From positions 248,001 to 312,000 of the forward strand of contig CAKNFP010000001.1 of the NCBI GenBank assembly GCA_930633525.1: a DNA stretch of 64,000 nucleotides. The letters are read 5' to 3'. The DNA is from Hyphomicrobiales bacterium. Its GTDB lineage: Bacteria; Pseudomonadota; Alphaproteobacteria; Rhizobiales; Beijerinckiaceae. A program made the position numbers and the translations under genes. Shown piece by piece: positions 52,008-61,578 of the stretch (its first letter is position 1; each line of letters opens with the position of its first letter). The notes beneath the pieces were generated by a model, which worked only from the letters and a program-made list of their open reading frames with translations, was not told where the DNA came from and searched no databases.

Positions 52008-54266
52008 ATGCACCTCTTCGGCACGCATTTCGGCACCTATGAGGTTGTGCATGACGGCGAGGGCCGCGCGGAGCTGCGTGGCTTCCGGCGCGATCCGAGG
52101 CCCTCGGCGATCGGCCTGGGCTTTCTCGACCTCGCCGATCACCCCAAGCGCCTGCGCCAGCCCATGGTGCGGCAGGGCTGGCTGGCCGCCGCGGAAGGCG
52201 CGCGCGACGGCAAGGGGCGGGGGCGTGAGCCCTTCGTGCCGGTGGACTGGGACACCGCCGCGAAGCTCGTCGCCGGCGAGATCACGCGGATCCGGCAGGA
52301 GCATGGCAACGAGGCCATCTTCGCCGGCTCCTACGGCTGGGCGAGCGCGGGGCGCTTCAACCACGCGCCGAGCCAGCTCAAGCGCTTTCTCAATTGCTGC
52401 GGCGGCTTCGTGTCGTCGGTCAACACCTACAGCTATGGCGCGGCCGCGGTGCTGCTGCCGCACATCATCGGCCCGGCCTTCGTCGGCGCCACCGACGCCG
52501 CGCCGAGCTGGGACCTCATCGCTGCGAACGCGCGGCTCGTCATCTCCTTCGGCGGCTTCCGCCTCACCAATGCGCAGGTCGAGGCGGGCGGCACCGGCCA
52601 GCATCGCGCCGAGCGCTGGCTGGAGCGCATCGTGGCGAACGGCGCGCGCGTCGTCGTCGTGAGCCCCGTGGGCACGGACGTGCCCGAGATCGCCGGCCGC
52701 GAGCGTATCGAGCATGTCGCCATCCGCCCGAACACCGATACCGCCGTCATGCTCGCCATGGCGCAGGTGCTGCTGGTGGAAGGCCTCGCCCGGCTCGATT
52801 TCCTAGAGCGCTACACCACAGGCTTCGACATCTTCGCCGCTTATCTCACGGGAGCCACCGACGGCATTGCCAAGACGCCGGAATGGGCCGAAGGCATTTC
52901 CGGAATGCCGGCGGAGACCATTCGTGGCCTCGCCCGCGCCTTCGCCGAGGCGCCCGCGCTGATCAACGCTTCCTGGTCACTGCAGCGCGCCCGCTACGGC
53001 GAGCAGCCCTATTGGGCAGCGATCACGCTTGCGGCAATGGCCGGTCAGATCGGCCGGCCCGGCGCGGGCTTCGCTTTCGGGCTGACGGCGGTCAGTTCCG
53101 TCGGCCAGCCGATCCGCCACCTCAAGGGGCCGGCCCTGCCGCAAGGGCGCAATCCGGTCGCGGCGTTCATTCCCGTCGCGCGCATCACCGAGCTTCTGAC
53201 GCGCCCGGGCGAGCGCCTTGCCTATAACGGCCGTGATCTTCCCCTGCCGGACATCCGGCTCGTCTGGTGGGCCGGCGGCAACCCCTTCCATCACCACCAG
53301 GATCTCAACCGGCTCGCCGAAGCGTGGCGCCGGCCGGATACCGTCATCGTCAACGAGAGCGTGTGGACCGCCACTGCCCGCCACGCCGATATCGTGCTGC
53401 CGGCGAGCCTGCCCTTCGAGCGCGACGACATTGCCGCGTCCTCGCGTGACAACTGGCTGGTGGCGAGCCGACGCATCGTCGAGCCACCGCCAAACGTGCT
53501 CAGCGACTTCCGCATTTTCGCGCGCATCGCCCGGGAATTGGGCGTGGAGGCGGCCTTCACCGAAGGCCTCGATGAAAATGGCTGGCTCAGCCGCCTCTAT
53601 TCCGGTTATCGCGAGCGGCATCCGGAACTGCCGGATTTCGAGAGGTTTCAGGCCGAGGGCTATGCGGGCCTCGATCTCGGTGAGGAGGCTGCCGCCCCCG
53701 GCGTGCCTTTCGCGGATTTCATCGCCGATCCCGTGGCCCATCCACTCGCGACGCCCTCGGGGCGGATCGAGATCGTGTCGGACACCATCGCCGGGTTCGG
53801 CTATCCCGATATTGCCGGCCATCCCGTCTGGATGCCGCCGGAGGAATGGCTCGGCGCGCCGCTCGCCGAGACCTATCCGCTGCATCTGCTGTCGCCCCAG
53901 CCGGCGCATCGCCTGCACAGCCAGCTCGAGCTCGTCGGGGAAAGCCAGCGCGCCAAACTGGCCGGGCATGAGGTCGCGCTGCTCAATCCTACGGACGCGG
54001 CGGCGCGCGGCATCGCTGACGGGGACATCATCGAGATCTTTAACGATCGCGGCCGCAGCCGGGCTGCCGCGCGCCTGTCCGCCGTGGTGATGGCCGGCGT
54101 CGTGGTGCTGCCGACCGGAAGCTGGTTCGATCCGGTCGATGATCCCGAGGGCGGCAGCCTGGATCGGGGCGGCAATCCCAATGTCCTGACCTCGGACCGG
54201 CCAACCTCGCAGCTCTCGGGCGGCCCAGCGCCGAATAGCTGCCTCGTCGACATCAGGCTGGCCTGA
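52008..54266 (+). CDS. Molybdopterin-dependent oxidoreductase, BisC/DMSO-reductase-like
   Basis: 752-aa molybdoenzyme of the DMSO/TMAO/biotin-sulfoxide reductase group. No N-terminal FeS cysteines and no Tat signal are present, as in cytoplasmic BisC. The likely molybdenum-ligating serine lies in NTYSYGAAAVL (about residue 145); RLVISFGGFRLTN, WWAGGNPFHHHQDLN and the C-terminal molydopterin-binding domain (PLHLLSPQPAHRLHSQLE) follow. It should reduce an S-oxide or N-oxide. GGAG lies 8 bases before the ATG. It closes the LysR operon, so oxygenation by the monooxygenase and reduction here act in one pathway or on one class of compound. Confidence 0.9.
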   Translation: MHLFGTHFGTYEVVHDGEGRAELRGFRRDPRPSAIGLGFLDLADHPKRLRQPMVRQGWLAAAEGARDGKGRGREPFVPVDWDTAAKLVAGEITRIRQEHGNEAIFAGSYGWASAGRFNHAPSQLKRFLNCCGGFVSSVNTYSYGAAAVLLPHIIGPAFVGATDAAPSWDLIAANARLVISFGGFRLTNAQVEAGGTGQHRAERWLERIVANGARVVVVSPVGTDVPEIAGRERIEHVAIRPNTDTAVMLAMAQVLLVEGLARLDFLERYTTGFDIFAAYLTGATDGIAKTPEWAEGISGMPAETIRGLARAFAEAPALINASWSLQRARYGEQPYWAAITLAAMAGQIGRPGAGFAFGLTAVSSVGQPIRHLKGPALPQGRNPVAAFIPVARITELLTRPGERLAYNGRDLPLPDIRLVWWAGGNPFHHHQDLNRLAEAWRRPDTVIVNESVWTATARHADIVLPASLPFERDDIAASSRDNWLVASRRIVEPPPNVLSDFRIFARIARELGVEAAFTEGLDENGWLSRLYSGYRERHPELPDFERFQAEGYAGLDLGEEAAAPGVPFADFIADPVAHPLATPSGRIEIVSDTIAGFGYPDIAGHPVWMPPEEWLGAPLAETYPLHLLSPQPAHRLHSQLELVGESQRAKLAGHEVALLNPTDAAARGIADGDIIEIFNDRGRSRAAARLSAVVMAGVVVLPTGSWFDPVDDPEGGSLDRGGNPNVLTSDRPTSQLSGGPAPNSCLVDIRLA

Positions 54267-54606
54267 CGTCAAAGTCTGATCACAAGCCTGATCACACCTG
54301 CCATGCCCAGGCCTTGCGCGGTTCAGGCTACCCGCGTTTGCGCCCGCACCGCATCTCGTCGGAGGGGTGCTGCGATCGACCGGCCGACCTTCAAGAAATC
54401 GCTCAAGAGCACTCCTCCGTCGCGGTTTGCTCTGTTTGAGTAATAATTGAGATAATTCAATATATTGAATGGTTTTGATGATTTCCTTGAAGACGGATTG
54501 TTATCGCGGATGGACATGTGGCGTACGCACGGGCAGGTTATTCATCACAGGATTCGTATGGTGCGATGTTGAAAGTCCCTCCTTCCGCAAAGGTTAATCC
54601 CAGCCA
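54267..54606. promoter_or_regulatory. Intergenic region upstream of the ClC channel gene
   Basis: 340 bases without a gene that can be supported. The part 54420-54500 is AT-rich (TAATAATTGAGATAATTCAA) and likely carries a promoter for the ClC gene. The minus-strand open frame here has no recognisable features. Confidence 0.4.
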
Positions 54607-55998
54607 ATGCCTCATAGTCCGGGAAGAGTGAAGCTGTGGCGTAGGTCCCGTGTCGTTTGGGGTAATGCAGCACAATGGAAGCCGCGGCTCGTCTTCTGGG
54701 TGGGCGCGATCTCCATTGGAATTTTTGGGGTCATCTTCGCGAAAGCTGCCGATTTCGCACAGGATATATTCAACGCCATTCGCTCGACAGGCGAGTGGGG
54801 TTATCTCTTCCCGCTGGTTCTGACGCCGCTCGGCTTTCTGCTGTGTGCCTATCTGACGTTGAAGATCGCGCCGAACGCACAGGGCAGCGGCATTCCGCAA
54901 GCCATGGCCGCGCAAAATGTCGCAACGCCCGAGGGCCGTTCGCGGCTGCTTTCTCTCCGGATCGCCATCGTCAAGGTCGCGCTGACCCTTGTCGGGCTGG
55001 GTTGTGGCGCCTCGATCGGCCGGGAAGGGCCGACTGTGCAGGTGGGCGCCTATATCATGCAGCTGTCGGCGCGCTGGGGCGGCATGAACAACGCGCGGGG
55101 GCTCATTCTTGCCGGCTCGGCAGCAGGCATTTCGGCGGCTTTCAACACCCCCTTGGCCGGCATCGTCTTTGCGATCGAGGAGATGAGCCGCTCCTACGAA
55201 TCCCGCGCCAACGGCCTTGTCCTGAACGCTGTCATTCTCTCGGGGCTCGCCGCGCTCGCGCTCGTGGGCAATTATACGTATTTCGGCAAGACCCATGAAG
55301 TGATGGTGCAGGCCCACGACTGGCTGCTGGTGGTGGCCTGCGGCCTGGCCGGCGGCCTCCTGGGGGCGGCGTTCAGCCTCGCTGTTCTGCGGTGCACGCT
55401 CCGTCTGAAGCGCTGGGCACAGCCGCAAACGTTTCTTCGGCTGGTGCTCGCGGCGGGCGTTTGCGGCTTCCTTGTCGCGATCGTCGGCGTCATATCGGAC
55501 GGAAGCGCCTTCGGTTCAGGCTATGAGCAGGCGCGTCTCGCCATCGAGGGACAGCCGGCGCCGCCGCTCTTTTTTCTGAGCAAGCTGCTGGCGACGTTTC
55601 TCTCCATGATGTCCGGCATTCCCGGAGGCATCTTCGCGCCGTCGCTCTCTGTCGGTGCGGGCTTGGGCAGCAGCATCGCCCTGCTTCTTGGAAGCAAAGT
55701 CGGCCTCGGGGCCTTGTTCGGCATGGCGGGTTACTTTGCCGGCGTTGTCCAGTCGCCCATGACGGCGTTCGTCATCATTCTGGAGATGACGGAAAGCTAC
55801 GACAATATTCTGGCGTTGATGACGGCGTCGGTGCTCGGCTATGTGACATCGCGGCTGATCTGCCCGGAGCCGCTCTATCACGGCCTCGCCCGCAATTTCC
55901 TCGCGCAGGATCTGCGGGCCACGCGTGCCGAGGAGCGCGCGCCGGCTAATGCTTCCGCCAGCGTTTCAGGCGCTGTCTCCAGCGCTCAGGAGCGTTGA
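54607..55998 (+). CDS. ClC family chloride channel/antiporter
   Basis: 463-aa membrane protein with the ClC selectivity-filter motifs in order: GSGIPQ (about residues 97-102), GREGPTVQVGA with the gating glutamate (about 139-149), FAIEEMSRSY with the internal glutamates, and GIFAPSLSVGAGLGS (about 345-359). Bacterial members exchange chloride for protons or act as fluoride or chloride channels; the gating Glu suggests an exchanger. No CBS domains follow. The gene stands alone on the plus strand; its last 50 bases overlap a possible small antisense-strand gene. Confidence 0.93.
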   Translation: MPHSPGRVKLWRRSRVVWGNAAQWKPRLVFWVGAISIGIFGVIFAKAADFAQDIFNAIRSTGEWGYLFPLVLTPLGFLLCAYLTLKIAPNAQGSGIPQAMAAQNVATPEGRSRLLSLRIAIVKVALTLVGLGCGASIGREGPTVQVGAYIMQLSARWGGMNNARGLILAGSAAGISAAFNTPLAGIVFAIEEMSRSYESRANGLVLNAVILSGLAALALVGNYTYFGKTHEVMVQAHDWLLVVACGLAGGLLGAAFSLAVLRCTLRLKRWAQPQTFLRLVLAAGVCGFLVAIVGVISDGSAFGSGYEQARLAIEGQPAPPLFFLSKLLATFLSMMSGIPGGIFAPSLSVGAGLGSSIALLLGSKVGLGALFGMAGYFAGVVQSPMTAFVIILEMTESYDNILALMTASVLGYVTSRLICPEPLYHGLARNFLAQDLRATRAEERAPANASASVSGAVSSAQER

Positions 55999-56095
55999 GG
56001 ATAAAGAAGAAGCCTATGATGACAACGGCTCCGATCACGAGCGAAACAGCGATGACTTCCCAGGTATTCAGGATATAAACTTCTTCTTCCATCAT
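55946..56095 (-). CDS. Putative 49-aa single-helix membrane protein
   Basis: A small ORF ending inside the ClC 3' end. It reads an acidic start (MMEEEVYILNTWEVI), one hydrophobic helix (AVSLVIGAVVIIGFFFIL) and a strongly basic tail (NAPERWRQRLKRWRKH), a classic type of small inner-membrane protein with positive-inside tail. GGGG lies just upstream, best spaced for the second ATG (56092). It lies about 200 bases beyond the cysW stop on the same strand, past a hairpin. No family is recognised. Both a real gene and a chance ORF are possible; the charge layout favours a gene. Confidence 0.5.
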   Translation of the reverse strand: MMEEEVYILNTWEVIAVSLVIGAVVIIGFFFILNAPERWRQRLKRWRKH

Positions 56096-56260
56096 CGCCC
56101 CAATGCCAGCCGGCTCAAGAATGAGCTGAATGCAATCAGTCTAGAACATCGTAGGGCGGAGCGGAAACCTCAATCCGGAAGGCCGGACGCGCAGCGCGTG
56201 CATGCGCTTCGTGCTCACGGTTTGACCTGCCTTCTTGACGAACGGCTTGTCATTGTTCCT

Positions 56261-56284
56261 GCGAAGCCGGCAAACCGGCTTCGC
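56261..56284 (-). terminator. Perfect hairpin after cysW
   Basis: GCGAAGCCGG - CAAA - CCGGCTTCGC: a 10-base-pair stem with a 4-base loop, 12 bases after the cysW stop. No U-run, but the stem is strong and well placed to end the sulfate-importer transcript. Confidence 0.65.
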
Positions 56285-56295
56285 AGTCGCCAGCC

Positions 56296-57168
56296 TCATG
56301 CTGCATTGCCGATCCGTCGCTCGATGACGGCTTTGATGAGAAGCGTGATGAGCGCGATCACCGTCAGCGTGGAGGCGGCCGCGAAGGCGCCGGCGGCGTT
56401 GTAGTCGTTGTACAAGAGCTCGATCTGCAGCGGCAGCGTATTGGTTTCGCCACGGATCCGGCCAGACACCACCGATACCGCGCCGAACTCGCCGATGGCG
56501 CGCGCGCTGCAGAGCACCGTGCCGTAGAGAAGGGCCCAGCGGATATTCGGGAGGGTGACGCGGCGGAAGATCTGGAAGCCGGTCGCGCCCAGCGTGGCGG
56601 CCGCTTCCTCCTGCTCGGAGCCCTGGGCCTGCATCAGCGGGAGGAGTTCCCGAACCACGAAGGGGCTCGTCACGAAGAGCATGACGAGCACGATCGCGGC
56701 CGGTGTGAACATGATGCGGATATCGTGATCGGCCAGCCACTCGCCGAACAGGCCCTGCGAGCCATAGACGAGCAGATAGGCGACGCCTGCCACGATCGGT
56801 GAGATCGAGAAGGGGATCTCGATCAGGCTGATGAGCGTCTTTTTGCCGGGAAAGCGGAATTTCGCGATGGCCCAGGCCGCCGCCACGCCGAAAACCATGT
56901 TGATCGGGACCGCGATCACGGCTGTGACGGCGGTGAGCCAGATCGCATGCAGCGTCTCGGGCTGAAGGATGGACGAGCGATAGGCCGCGAAGCCGCGCGC
57001 CAAGGCTTGGGAGAAGATCACGGCGACGGGCGCGACGAGGAAGAGGGCCGTGAGCACGAGGCCCGCTGCGATCAGGAGGCGCTGGCCGGATCGTGTCGGG
57101 CGTGCGTTCGCGCCGACGGCGGTGGCCTGCGGGAAGGTGTGCGGCGCCTCCAGGGCGAGCATGCTCAT
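56296..57168 (-). CDS. cysW: Sulfate ABC transporter permease CysW
   Basis: 290-aa six-helix permease. The EAA loop GATGFQIFRRVTLPNIRWAL and the CysW-typical stretch SARAIGEFGAVSVVSGRIRG with ETNTLPLQIELLYNDYN identify the sulfate/thiosulfate importer. It is coupled by ATGA to cysT (57165-57168) and is the last gene of the cysA-sbp-cysT-cysW order. It pairs with CysT to form the inner-membrane pore. Confidence 0.95.
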   Translation of the reverse strand: MSMLALEAPHTFPQATAVGANARPTRSGQRLLIAAGLVLTALFLVAPVAVIFSQALARGFAAYRSSILQPETLHAIWLTAVTAVIAVPINMVFGVAAAWAIAKFRFPGKKTLISLIEIPFSISPIVAGVAYLLVYGSQGLFGEWLADHDIRIMFTPAAIVLVMLFVTSPFVVRELLPLMQAQGSEQEEAAATLGATGFQIFRRVTLPNIRWALLYGTVLCSARAIGEFGAVSVVSGRIRGETNTLPLQIELLYNDYNAAGAFAAASTLTVIALITLLIKAVIERRIGNAA

Positions 57169-58100
57169 GATGAGGCCTCGCGGCGGCGCAGCCAGCGTGC
57201 CTGCAGCACATTGGTGGCGAAGAGGATGATGAAGGCGAGCGCCAGCAGCACCGCCGCGATCGCCGAGGCGGCTGGATAGTCGAACTCCTCCAGCCGGATG
57301 AAGATGAGGAGCGCGGCGATCTCCGTCTTGAAGGGGAGGTTGCCGGCGATGAAGATGACAGCGCCGAACTCGCCCAGCGCGCGGGCGAAGGCGAGCGCGC
57401 AGCCGGTGAGATAGGCGGGTGCGATCATCGGCAGGATCACCCGGCGGAAGATCGTGAAGGGGTAGGCGCCGAGCGTCACCGAGGCCTCCTCGATCTGGCT
57501 GTCGAGGGTCTCCAATACCGGCTGCACCGTGCGGATGACGAAGGGCACGCTGGTGAAGGCCATGGCGATGGCGACGCCTATGATGGTGTAGGCGACCTGG
57601 ATGCCGGCCGGCTCAAGCCACTGGCCATACCAGCCGGTGCCGACGAAGAGCGTCGTCAGCGCGACACCCGCGACCGCGGTCGGGAGCGCGAAAGGCAGGT
57701 CGACGAGCGCATCGACGAAGCGCTTGCCGGGGAAATCATAACGCACGAGGATCCAGGCCATCAGAAGGCCGTAGACGGCATTGATCGTCGTGGCGATGAG
57801 CGCGGCGGTGAAGGTGAGCTGGAACGAGGCGAGCACACGGGGGCTGCTCAGCACCTGCCAGAAGCCGTCGATGCCGATCTCCGCTGATTTCAGGATGAGC
57901 GCGGCGAGCGGCAGCAGCACGATGATGCCGAGATAGGTCAGCGTCAGGCCCATGGTGATGCCAAAGCCCGGCAGCACCCGGCGTGCCTTGACGGGCCTGG
58001 CGGGAGGCGGAGGGGCAAGGTCCCCGCCACGCGTGCCTTGTCCACGCATGCCATGCAGGGTGCCCGCCACGGTTGCTGTCACAGCCATGTTCCTTCGCAA
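57165..58100 (-). CDS. cysT: Sulfate ABC transporter permease CysT
   Basis: 311-aa permease with a Pro-rich N-terminal tail before helix 1 (FGITMGLTLTYLGIIVLLPL). The DLPFALPTAVAGVALTTLF stretch and ALGEFGAVIFIAGNLPFKTE are diagnostic for CysT/CysU; the EAA loop is LGAYPFTIFRRVILPMIAPA. It starts 6 bases after the binding-protein stop, with an alternative ATG four codons in. It forms the heterodimeric channel with CysW. Confidence 0.95.
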   Translation of the reverse strand: MRRNMAVTATVAGTLHGMRGQGTRGGDLAPPPPARPVKARRVLPGFGITMGLTLTYLGIIVLLPLAALILKSAEIGIDGFWQVLSSPRVLASFQLTFTAALIATTINAVYGLLMAWILVRYDFPGKRFVDALVDLPFALPTAVAGVALTTLFVGTGWYGQWLEPAGIQVAYTIIGVAIAMAFTSVPFVIRTVQPVLETLDSQIEEASVTLGAYPFTIFRRVILPMIAPAYLTGCALAFARALGEFGAVIFIAGNLPFKTEIAALLIFIRLEEFDYPAASAIAAVLLALAFIILFATNVLQARWLRRREASS

Positions 58101-58105
58101 GGGGG

Positions 58106-59140
58106 TCAGCGGTTGACGAAGACCTTGTCGAGGATGCCGCCGGAGGCGAAATGCTCCTTCTGCACCTTCGCCCAGCCGCCGAACACATCCTCCACCTTCA
58201 CGAGGCGAACCTCCGGGAACTGCTCCTTGTATTTCGCGACGACGGCCGGTGCGTGCACGCGGTTGAAGAAGCTCGCCAGGATGTCCTGCCCCTTGTCGGT
58301 GTAGAGGAACTCCAGATAGGCGGTCGCCACCGCGCGCGTGCCCTTGCGATCCACGACCTTGTCCACGACGCTGACCGGGAATTCGGCGAGAAGGCTGACA
58401 GGAGGAACGATGACCTCGAAGCCCTTGTCGCCATATTCGCGACGGATGCCGTTCACTTCGGATTCAAAGGTGATCAGCACGTCGCCAAGGTTGCGCTCGA
58501 CGAAGGTCGTGGTCGCGCCGCGCCCGCCGGTGTCGAAGACCGGCACATTGGCGAAGAGCTGGCGCACGAAGTCCTGCGCCTTGGCCTGGTCGCCGCCATT
58601 CTTTTCCAGCGCATAGGCATAGGCCGCGAGATAGGTATAACGGGCATTGCCGGAGGTCTTCGGGTTAGGGAAGATAACCTTCACATCACTTCTGGTGAGG
58701 TCGTTCCAGTCCTTGATGCCCTTGGGGTTACCCTTGCGCACGAGGAAAGCCGGCAGGGAGTAGAAAGGCGAGGCGGCGTTCGGCAGGCGCTTCTGCCAGT
58801 CGGCCGCGACGAGATTGCCCCGATCATGCAGGATCTGGACGTCGGTGACCTGATTGAAGGTCACGACATCGGCCTGAAGGCCTTCCAGGATGGCCCGGGC
58901 CTGTGCCGATGTGCCGGCATGCGATTGCTTGATCTCGACCTTCTGGCCGTTCTTGGCCTGCCACTCGGCTGCAAAAACGGGATTGATCGCCGCGAACAGC
59001 TCGCGCGCGACATCATAGGAGGCGTTGAGAAGCTCGACCGGCTGGGCCGGCTTGGCGTCCTGAGCCTGCGCGGCGGGCGTGACAGCAAGCGCAAAGGCGC
59101 TCGCCGCGAGCGCGAGGGCAAGGCCGAATGAACGTCTCAT
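58106..59140 (-). CDS. Sulfate-binding periplasmic protein
   Basis: 344-aa binding protein of the Sbp/CysP family. The signal peptide [20 protein letters not shown] is cleaved near AQAQD; then [40 protein letters not shown] and [20 protein letters not shown] are the family's sulfate-contact regions, with [14 protein letters not shown] further on. Whether sulfate or thiosulfate is preferred cannot be told, so no single symbol is given. It is 54 bases after cysA and 6 bases before cysT in one operon. Confidence 0.93.
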   Translation of the reverse strand: MRRSFGLALALAASAFALAVTPAAQAQDAKPAQPVELLNASYDVARELFAAINPVFAAEWQAKNGQKVEIKQSHAGTSAQARAILEGLQADVVTFNQVTDVQILHDRGNLVAADWQKRLPNAASPFYSLPAFLVRKGNPKGIKDWNDLTRSDVKVIFPNPKTSGNARYTYLAAYAYALEKNGGDQAKAQDFVRQLFANVPVFDTGGRGATTTFVERNLGDVLITFESEVNGIRREYGDKGFEVIVPPVSLLAEFPVSVVDKVVDRKGTRAVATAYLEFLYTDKGQDILASFFNRVHAPAVVAKYKEQFPEVRLVKVEDVFGGWAKVQKEHFASGGILDKVFVNR

Positions 59141-59194
59141 GGAAGTAACTCCGGTCAGGGCTGGCGATACAACGGTCGCTGCCCGCTTAATCGG

Positions 59195-60301
59195 TCAATG
59201 GGTATGGGCTGCCTGGGCGACCTTGCCGTTCTGGGCGGTCGCGGACTGGCGTTTCGGCGGATGGAAGACACGGCCGCGGCGGATATTGACCCGCACGGCG
59301 TCGCCGCGAGTCAGGGCGCGCTCGCGTGTCGTCTCGCGCGCGAGCTCCACCTCGACAACCTTGTCGGCCTGGGGCAGGGCGACCTCGTAGCGGATGAGGG
59401 CGCCGCTCGGCACGATATCCTTGATGATGGCGGTGCCGGAGGCATCCGGCATGAGGTCGATCTCATGCGGGCGCACGAAAAGCACGGCCTGGCCGTCGCC
59501 GAGGGCGAGCCGGCCGACGCGGCTCGTGTCCGCGCCCGCGACATGCACATGGCCGTTACGCAGCTCGGCCGGCAACTCGTTCACACCGCCGAGGAACCGC
59601 GCGACGAAGGGGCTGGCCGGCTGTTCATAGATCTCGTCGGGCGTGCCGACCTGCTCGATGACGCCTTCGCCCATCACCACCACGCGGTCGGCGAGTTCGA
59701 AGGCCTCTTCCTGGTCGTGGGTCACGAAGATGGTCGTCATGCCGAGTTGCTCGTGCAGACCACGCAGCCAACGGCGCAGGTCCTTGCGGATGCGGGCATC
59801 GAGCGCGCCGAAGGGCTCGTCGAGCAGGAGCATCTTGGGCTGGATGGCGAGTGCTCGCGCCAGGGCGACACGCTGGCGCTGGCCGCCGGACAGCTGGGCT
59901 GGATAGCGGCCGCCATAGGCGCCCATCTGGACGAGTTCGAGCAGTTCGACGACGCGCCGTGCGATATCGGCCTTGACCGGCCGGGTTTCGCGCGGGCGAA
60001 TGCTCAGCCCGAAGGCCACGTTCTCGAAGACGCTCATATGCGGGAAAAGCGCATAGTGCTGGAAGACGAAGCCGATCTGGCGCTCCTGCGGGCTTAGCCG
60101 CAGCCAGTCGCCGTCGTCGACGAGGACCTCGCCCGATTGCGGCCAGTCGAGCCCCGCGAGGATGCGCAGCAAGGTGGTCTTGCCTGAGCCGGAGGCGCCG
60201 AGAAGCGCGATCAACTCACCGTCAGCAATCGACAGATCGACGCCCCGTAGGACGGGCGTTGTTCCGAACTGTTTGAAAATATTCCGGATTTCGATGCTCA
60301 T
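59195..60301 (-). CDS. cysA: Sulfate ABC transporter ATP-binding protein CysA
   Basis: 368-aa ATPase. Walker A GASGSGKTT (about residues 37-45), signature LSGGQRQR, Walker B LLLDEPFGALD and the switch VTHD are intact, and a C-terminal TOBE-like regulatory domain (from about 250, LFVRPHEIDLMPD) is present as in CysA. The ATG at 60301 (MSIEIRNIFKQFG) is used rather than the longer frame. It is the first gene of the operon; the AT-rich DNA at 60400-60450 upstream probably contains the promoter. Confidence 0.95.
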   Translation of the reverse strand: MSIEIRNIFKQFGTTPVLRGVDLSIADGELIALLGASGSGKTTLLRILAGLDWPQSGEVLVDDGDWLRLSPQERQIGFVFQHYALFPHMSVFENVAFGLSIRPRETRPVKADIARRVVELLELVQMGAYGGRYPAQLSGGQRQRVALARALAIQPKMLLLDEPFGALDARIRKDLRRWLRGLHEQLGMTTIFVTHDQEEAFELADRVVVMGEGVIEQVGTPDEIYEQPASPFVARFLGGVNELPAELRNGHVHVAGADTSRVGRLALGDGQAVLFVRPHEIDLMPDASGTAIIKDIVPSGALIRYEVALPQADKVVEVELARETTRERALTRGDAVRVNIRRGRVFHPPKRQSATAQNGKVAQAAHTH

Positions 60302-60471
60302 GCCGGCTGCCTGACCTATCCCCTGATCGGCGGCGATGCTGAGCCCACCCATCGGCAAGACGATTTCACGGCAGCCTATATGGCGTCAACCCGAAAATAC
60401 ACTTCGTCATGTAAAAATTAAATTAAATACAAAATAATTTCGTTGTTTATACGGGCGACGCTCCGTGGCGG

Positions 60472-61578
60472 CTATTCACCCATGCGAAAATGCTTGGAGA
60501 GCTTCAGGCCCTGGGCCTGGTAGTTTGAGCCCGCGCCGGCGCCGTAGAGGACGCGCGGACGTGCCGCCATGCGCTCATAGACGAGCCGGCCCACGATCTG
60601 GCCATCCTCAATGATGAAGGGCACATCGTGGGAGCGCACTTCGAGCACCGCGCGCGACCCGGCGCCGCCAGCTCCCGCATGGCCAAAGCCGGGATCGAAG
60701 AAACCGGCGTAGTGAACGCGGAATTCGCCGACCAGCGGATCAAAGGGGACCATCTCGGCCGCATAGTCCGGCGGGACGTGGACCGCTTCCTTGGAGGCGA
60801 GAATGTAGAACTGGCCGGGGTCGAGCACCAGCGAGCCCTCGCCGTGCCCATGGATTGGCTCCCAGAAGTCACGCACCGCATAGGCCCCGATGCTGTCGAC
60901 ATCGACGAGGCCAGTGTGGCGCTTGGCGCGGTAGCCGATAAGCCCGCTACCATCGAAGCCGGACAGGTCGACGCTGACAGCAACGCCGTCCTGTATCGAG
61001 GGCGCACTCGAGGTGACGATGCTCTCCCGGTTGTGAAGCGCAGTGAGAGCGGCGTCGTCCAGGCGGCTTGCGCCCGCGCGAAAACGCACCTGTGAGAGGC
61101 GCGCGCCGGTACGCACCAGCACCGGGAAGGTGCGTGGCGAAATCTCGGCATAGAGAGGGCCGGTGTAGCCCGCGTCGATGATGTCGAATTCGCGGGAGCC
61201 ATCGACGATCACACGGGTGAAGACGTCGAGACGCCCGGTCGAGCTTTTCGGATTGGCGGACGCCGCGAGGTCCGCCGGGAGGGCGAGGCCCTCCAGGATT
61301 TCGGCGATATAGACACAACCCGTCTCCAGGACGGCGCCCTGGGTCAGGTCTATCTCGTGTAGCGCAACGTTTTCCAGCCGTTCCTCGACGCGCCGCCCCA
61401 GGCCGGGCAGGAAACTGGCTCGAACGCGATAGGCCCGGCGCCCGAGCCGGAGGTCGAGGCTCGCCGGTTGCACCTGGTCATCCGCGAAGGGGACCGTGGT
61501 GGTGATCACGCCAGCCTTCTCCAGCTCCAGAATGGCTTCGGCGGGCTGAATGCCGGGTAGGATCTTGGGAGCGGCCAT
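60472..61578 (-). CDS. dcd: dCTP deaminase, long two-half form
   Basis: 368-aa protein about twice the length of E. coli Dcd (193 aa). The first half has the dUTPase/Dcd core with PASLDLRLGRRAYRV and LAASANPKSSTGRLDV, plus DAGYTGPLYAEISP; the second half repeats the fold with YILASKEAVHVPPDYAAEMV and HYAGFFDPGFGHAGAG, ending in VLEVRSHDVPFII. Such fused forms are usual in alphaproteobacteria. It turns dCTP into dUTP for thymidylate synthesis. The ATG at 61578 gives the conserved N-terminus; the frame extends upstream without features. Confidence 0.92.
   Translation of the reverse strand: MAAPKILPGIQPAEAILELEKAGVITTTVPFADDQVQPASLDLRLGRRAYRVRASFLPGLGRRVEERLENVALHEIDLTQGAVLETGCVYIAEILEGLALPADLAASANPKSSTGRLDVFTRVIVDGSREFDIIDAGYTGPLYAEISPRTFPVLVRTGARLSQVRFRAGASRLDDAALTALHNRESIVTSSAPSIQDGVAVSVDLSGFDGSGLIGYRAKRHTGLVDVDSIGAYAVRDFWEPIHGHGEGSLVLDPGQFYILASKEAVHVPPDYAAEMVPFDPLVGEFRVHYAGFFDPGFGHAGAGGAGSRAVLEVRSHDVPFIIEDGQIVGRLVYERMAARPRVLYGAGAGSNYQAQGLKLSKHFRMGE

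Noticed and set aside
52977..54272. 431-codon minus-strand frame opposite the BisC-like gene
   Set aside because: Antisense shadow of a conserved molybdoenzyme; no recognisable domain or ribosome site.
60302..60471. Riboswitch before the sulfate importer
   Set aside because: The AT-rich leader has no recognisable SAM-type or other riboswitch core; a plain promoter is enough.
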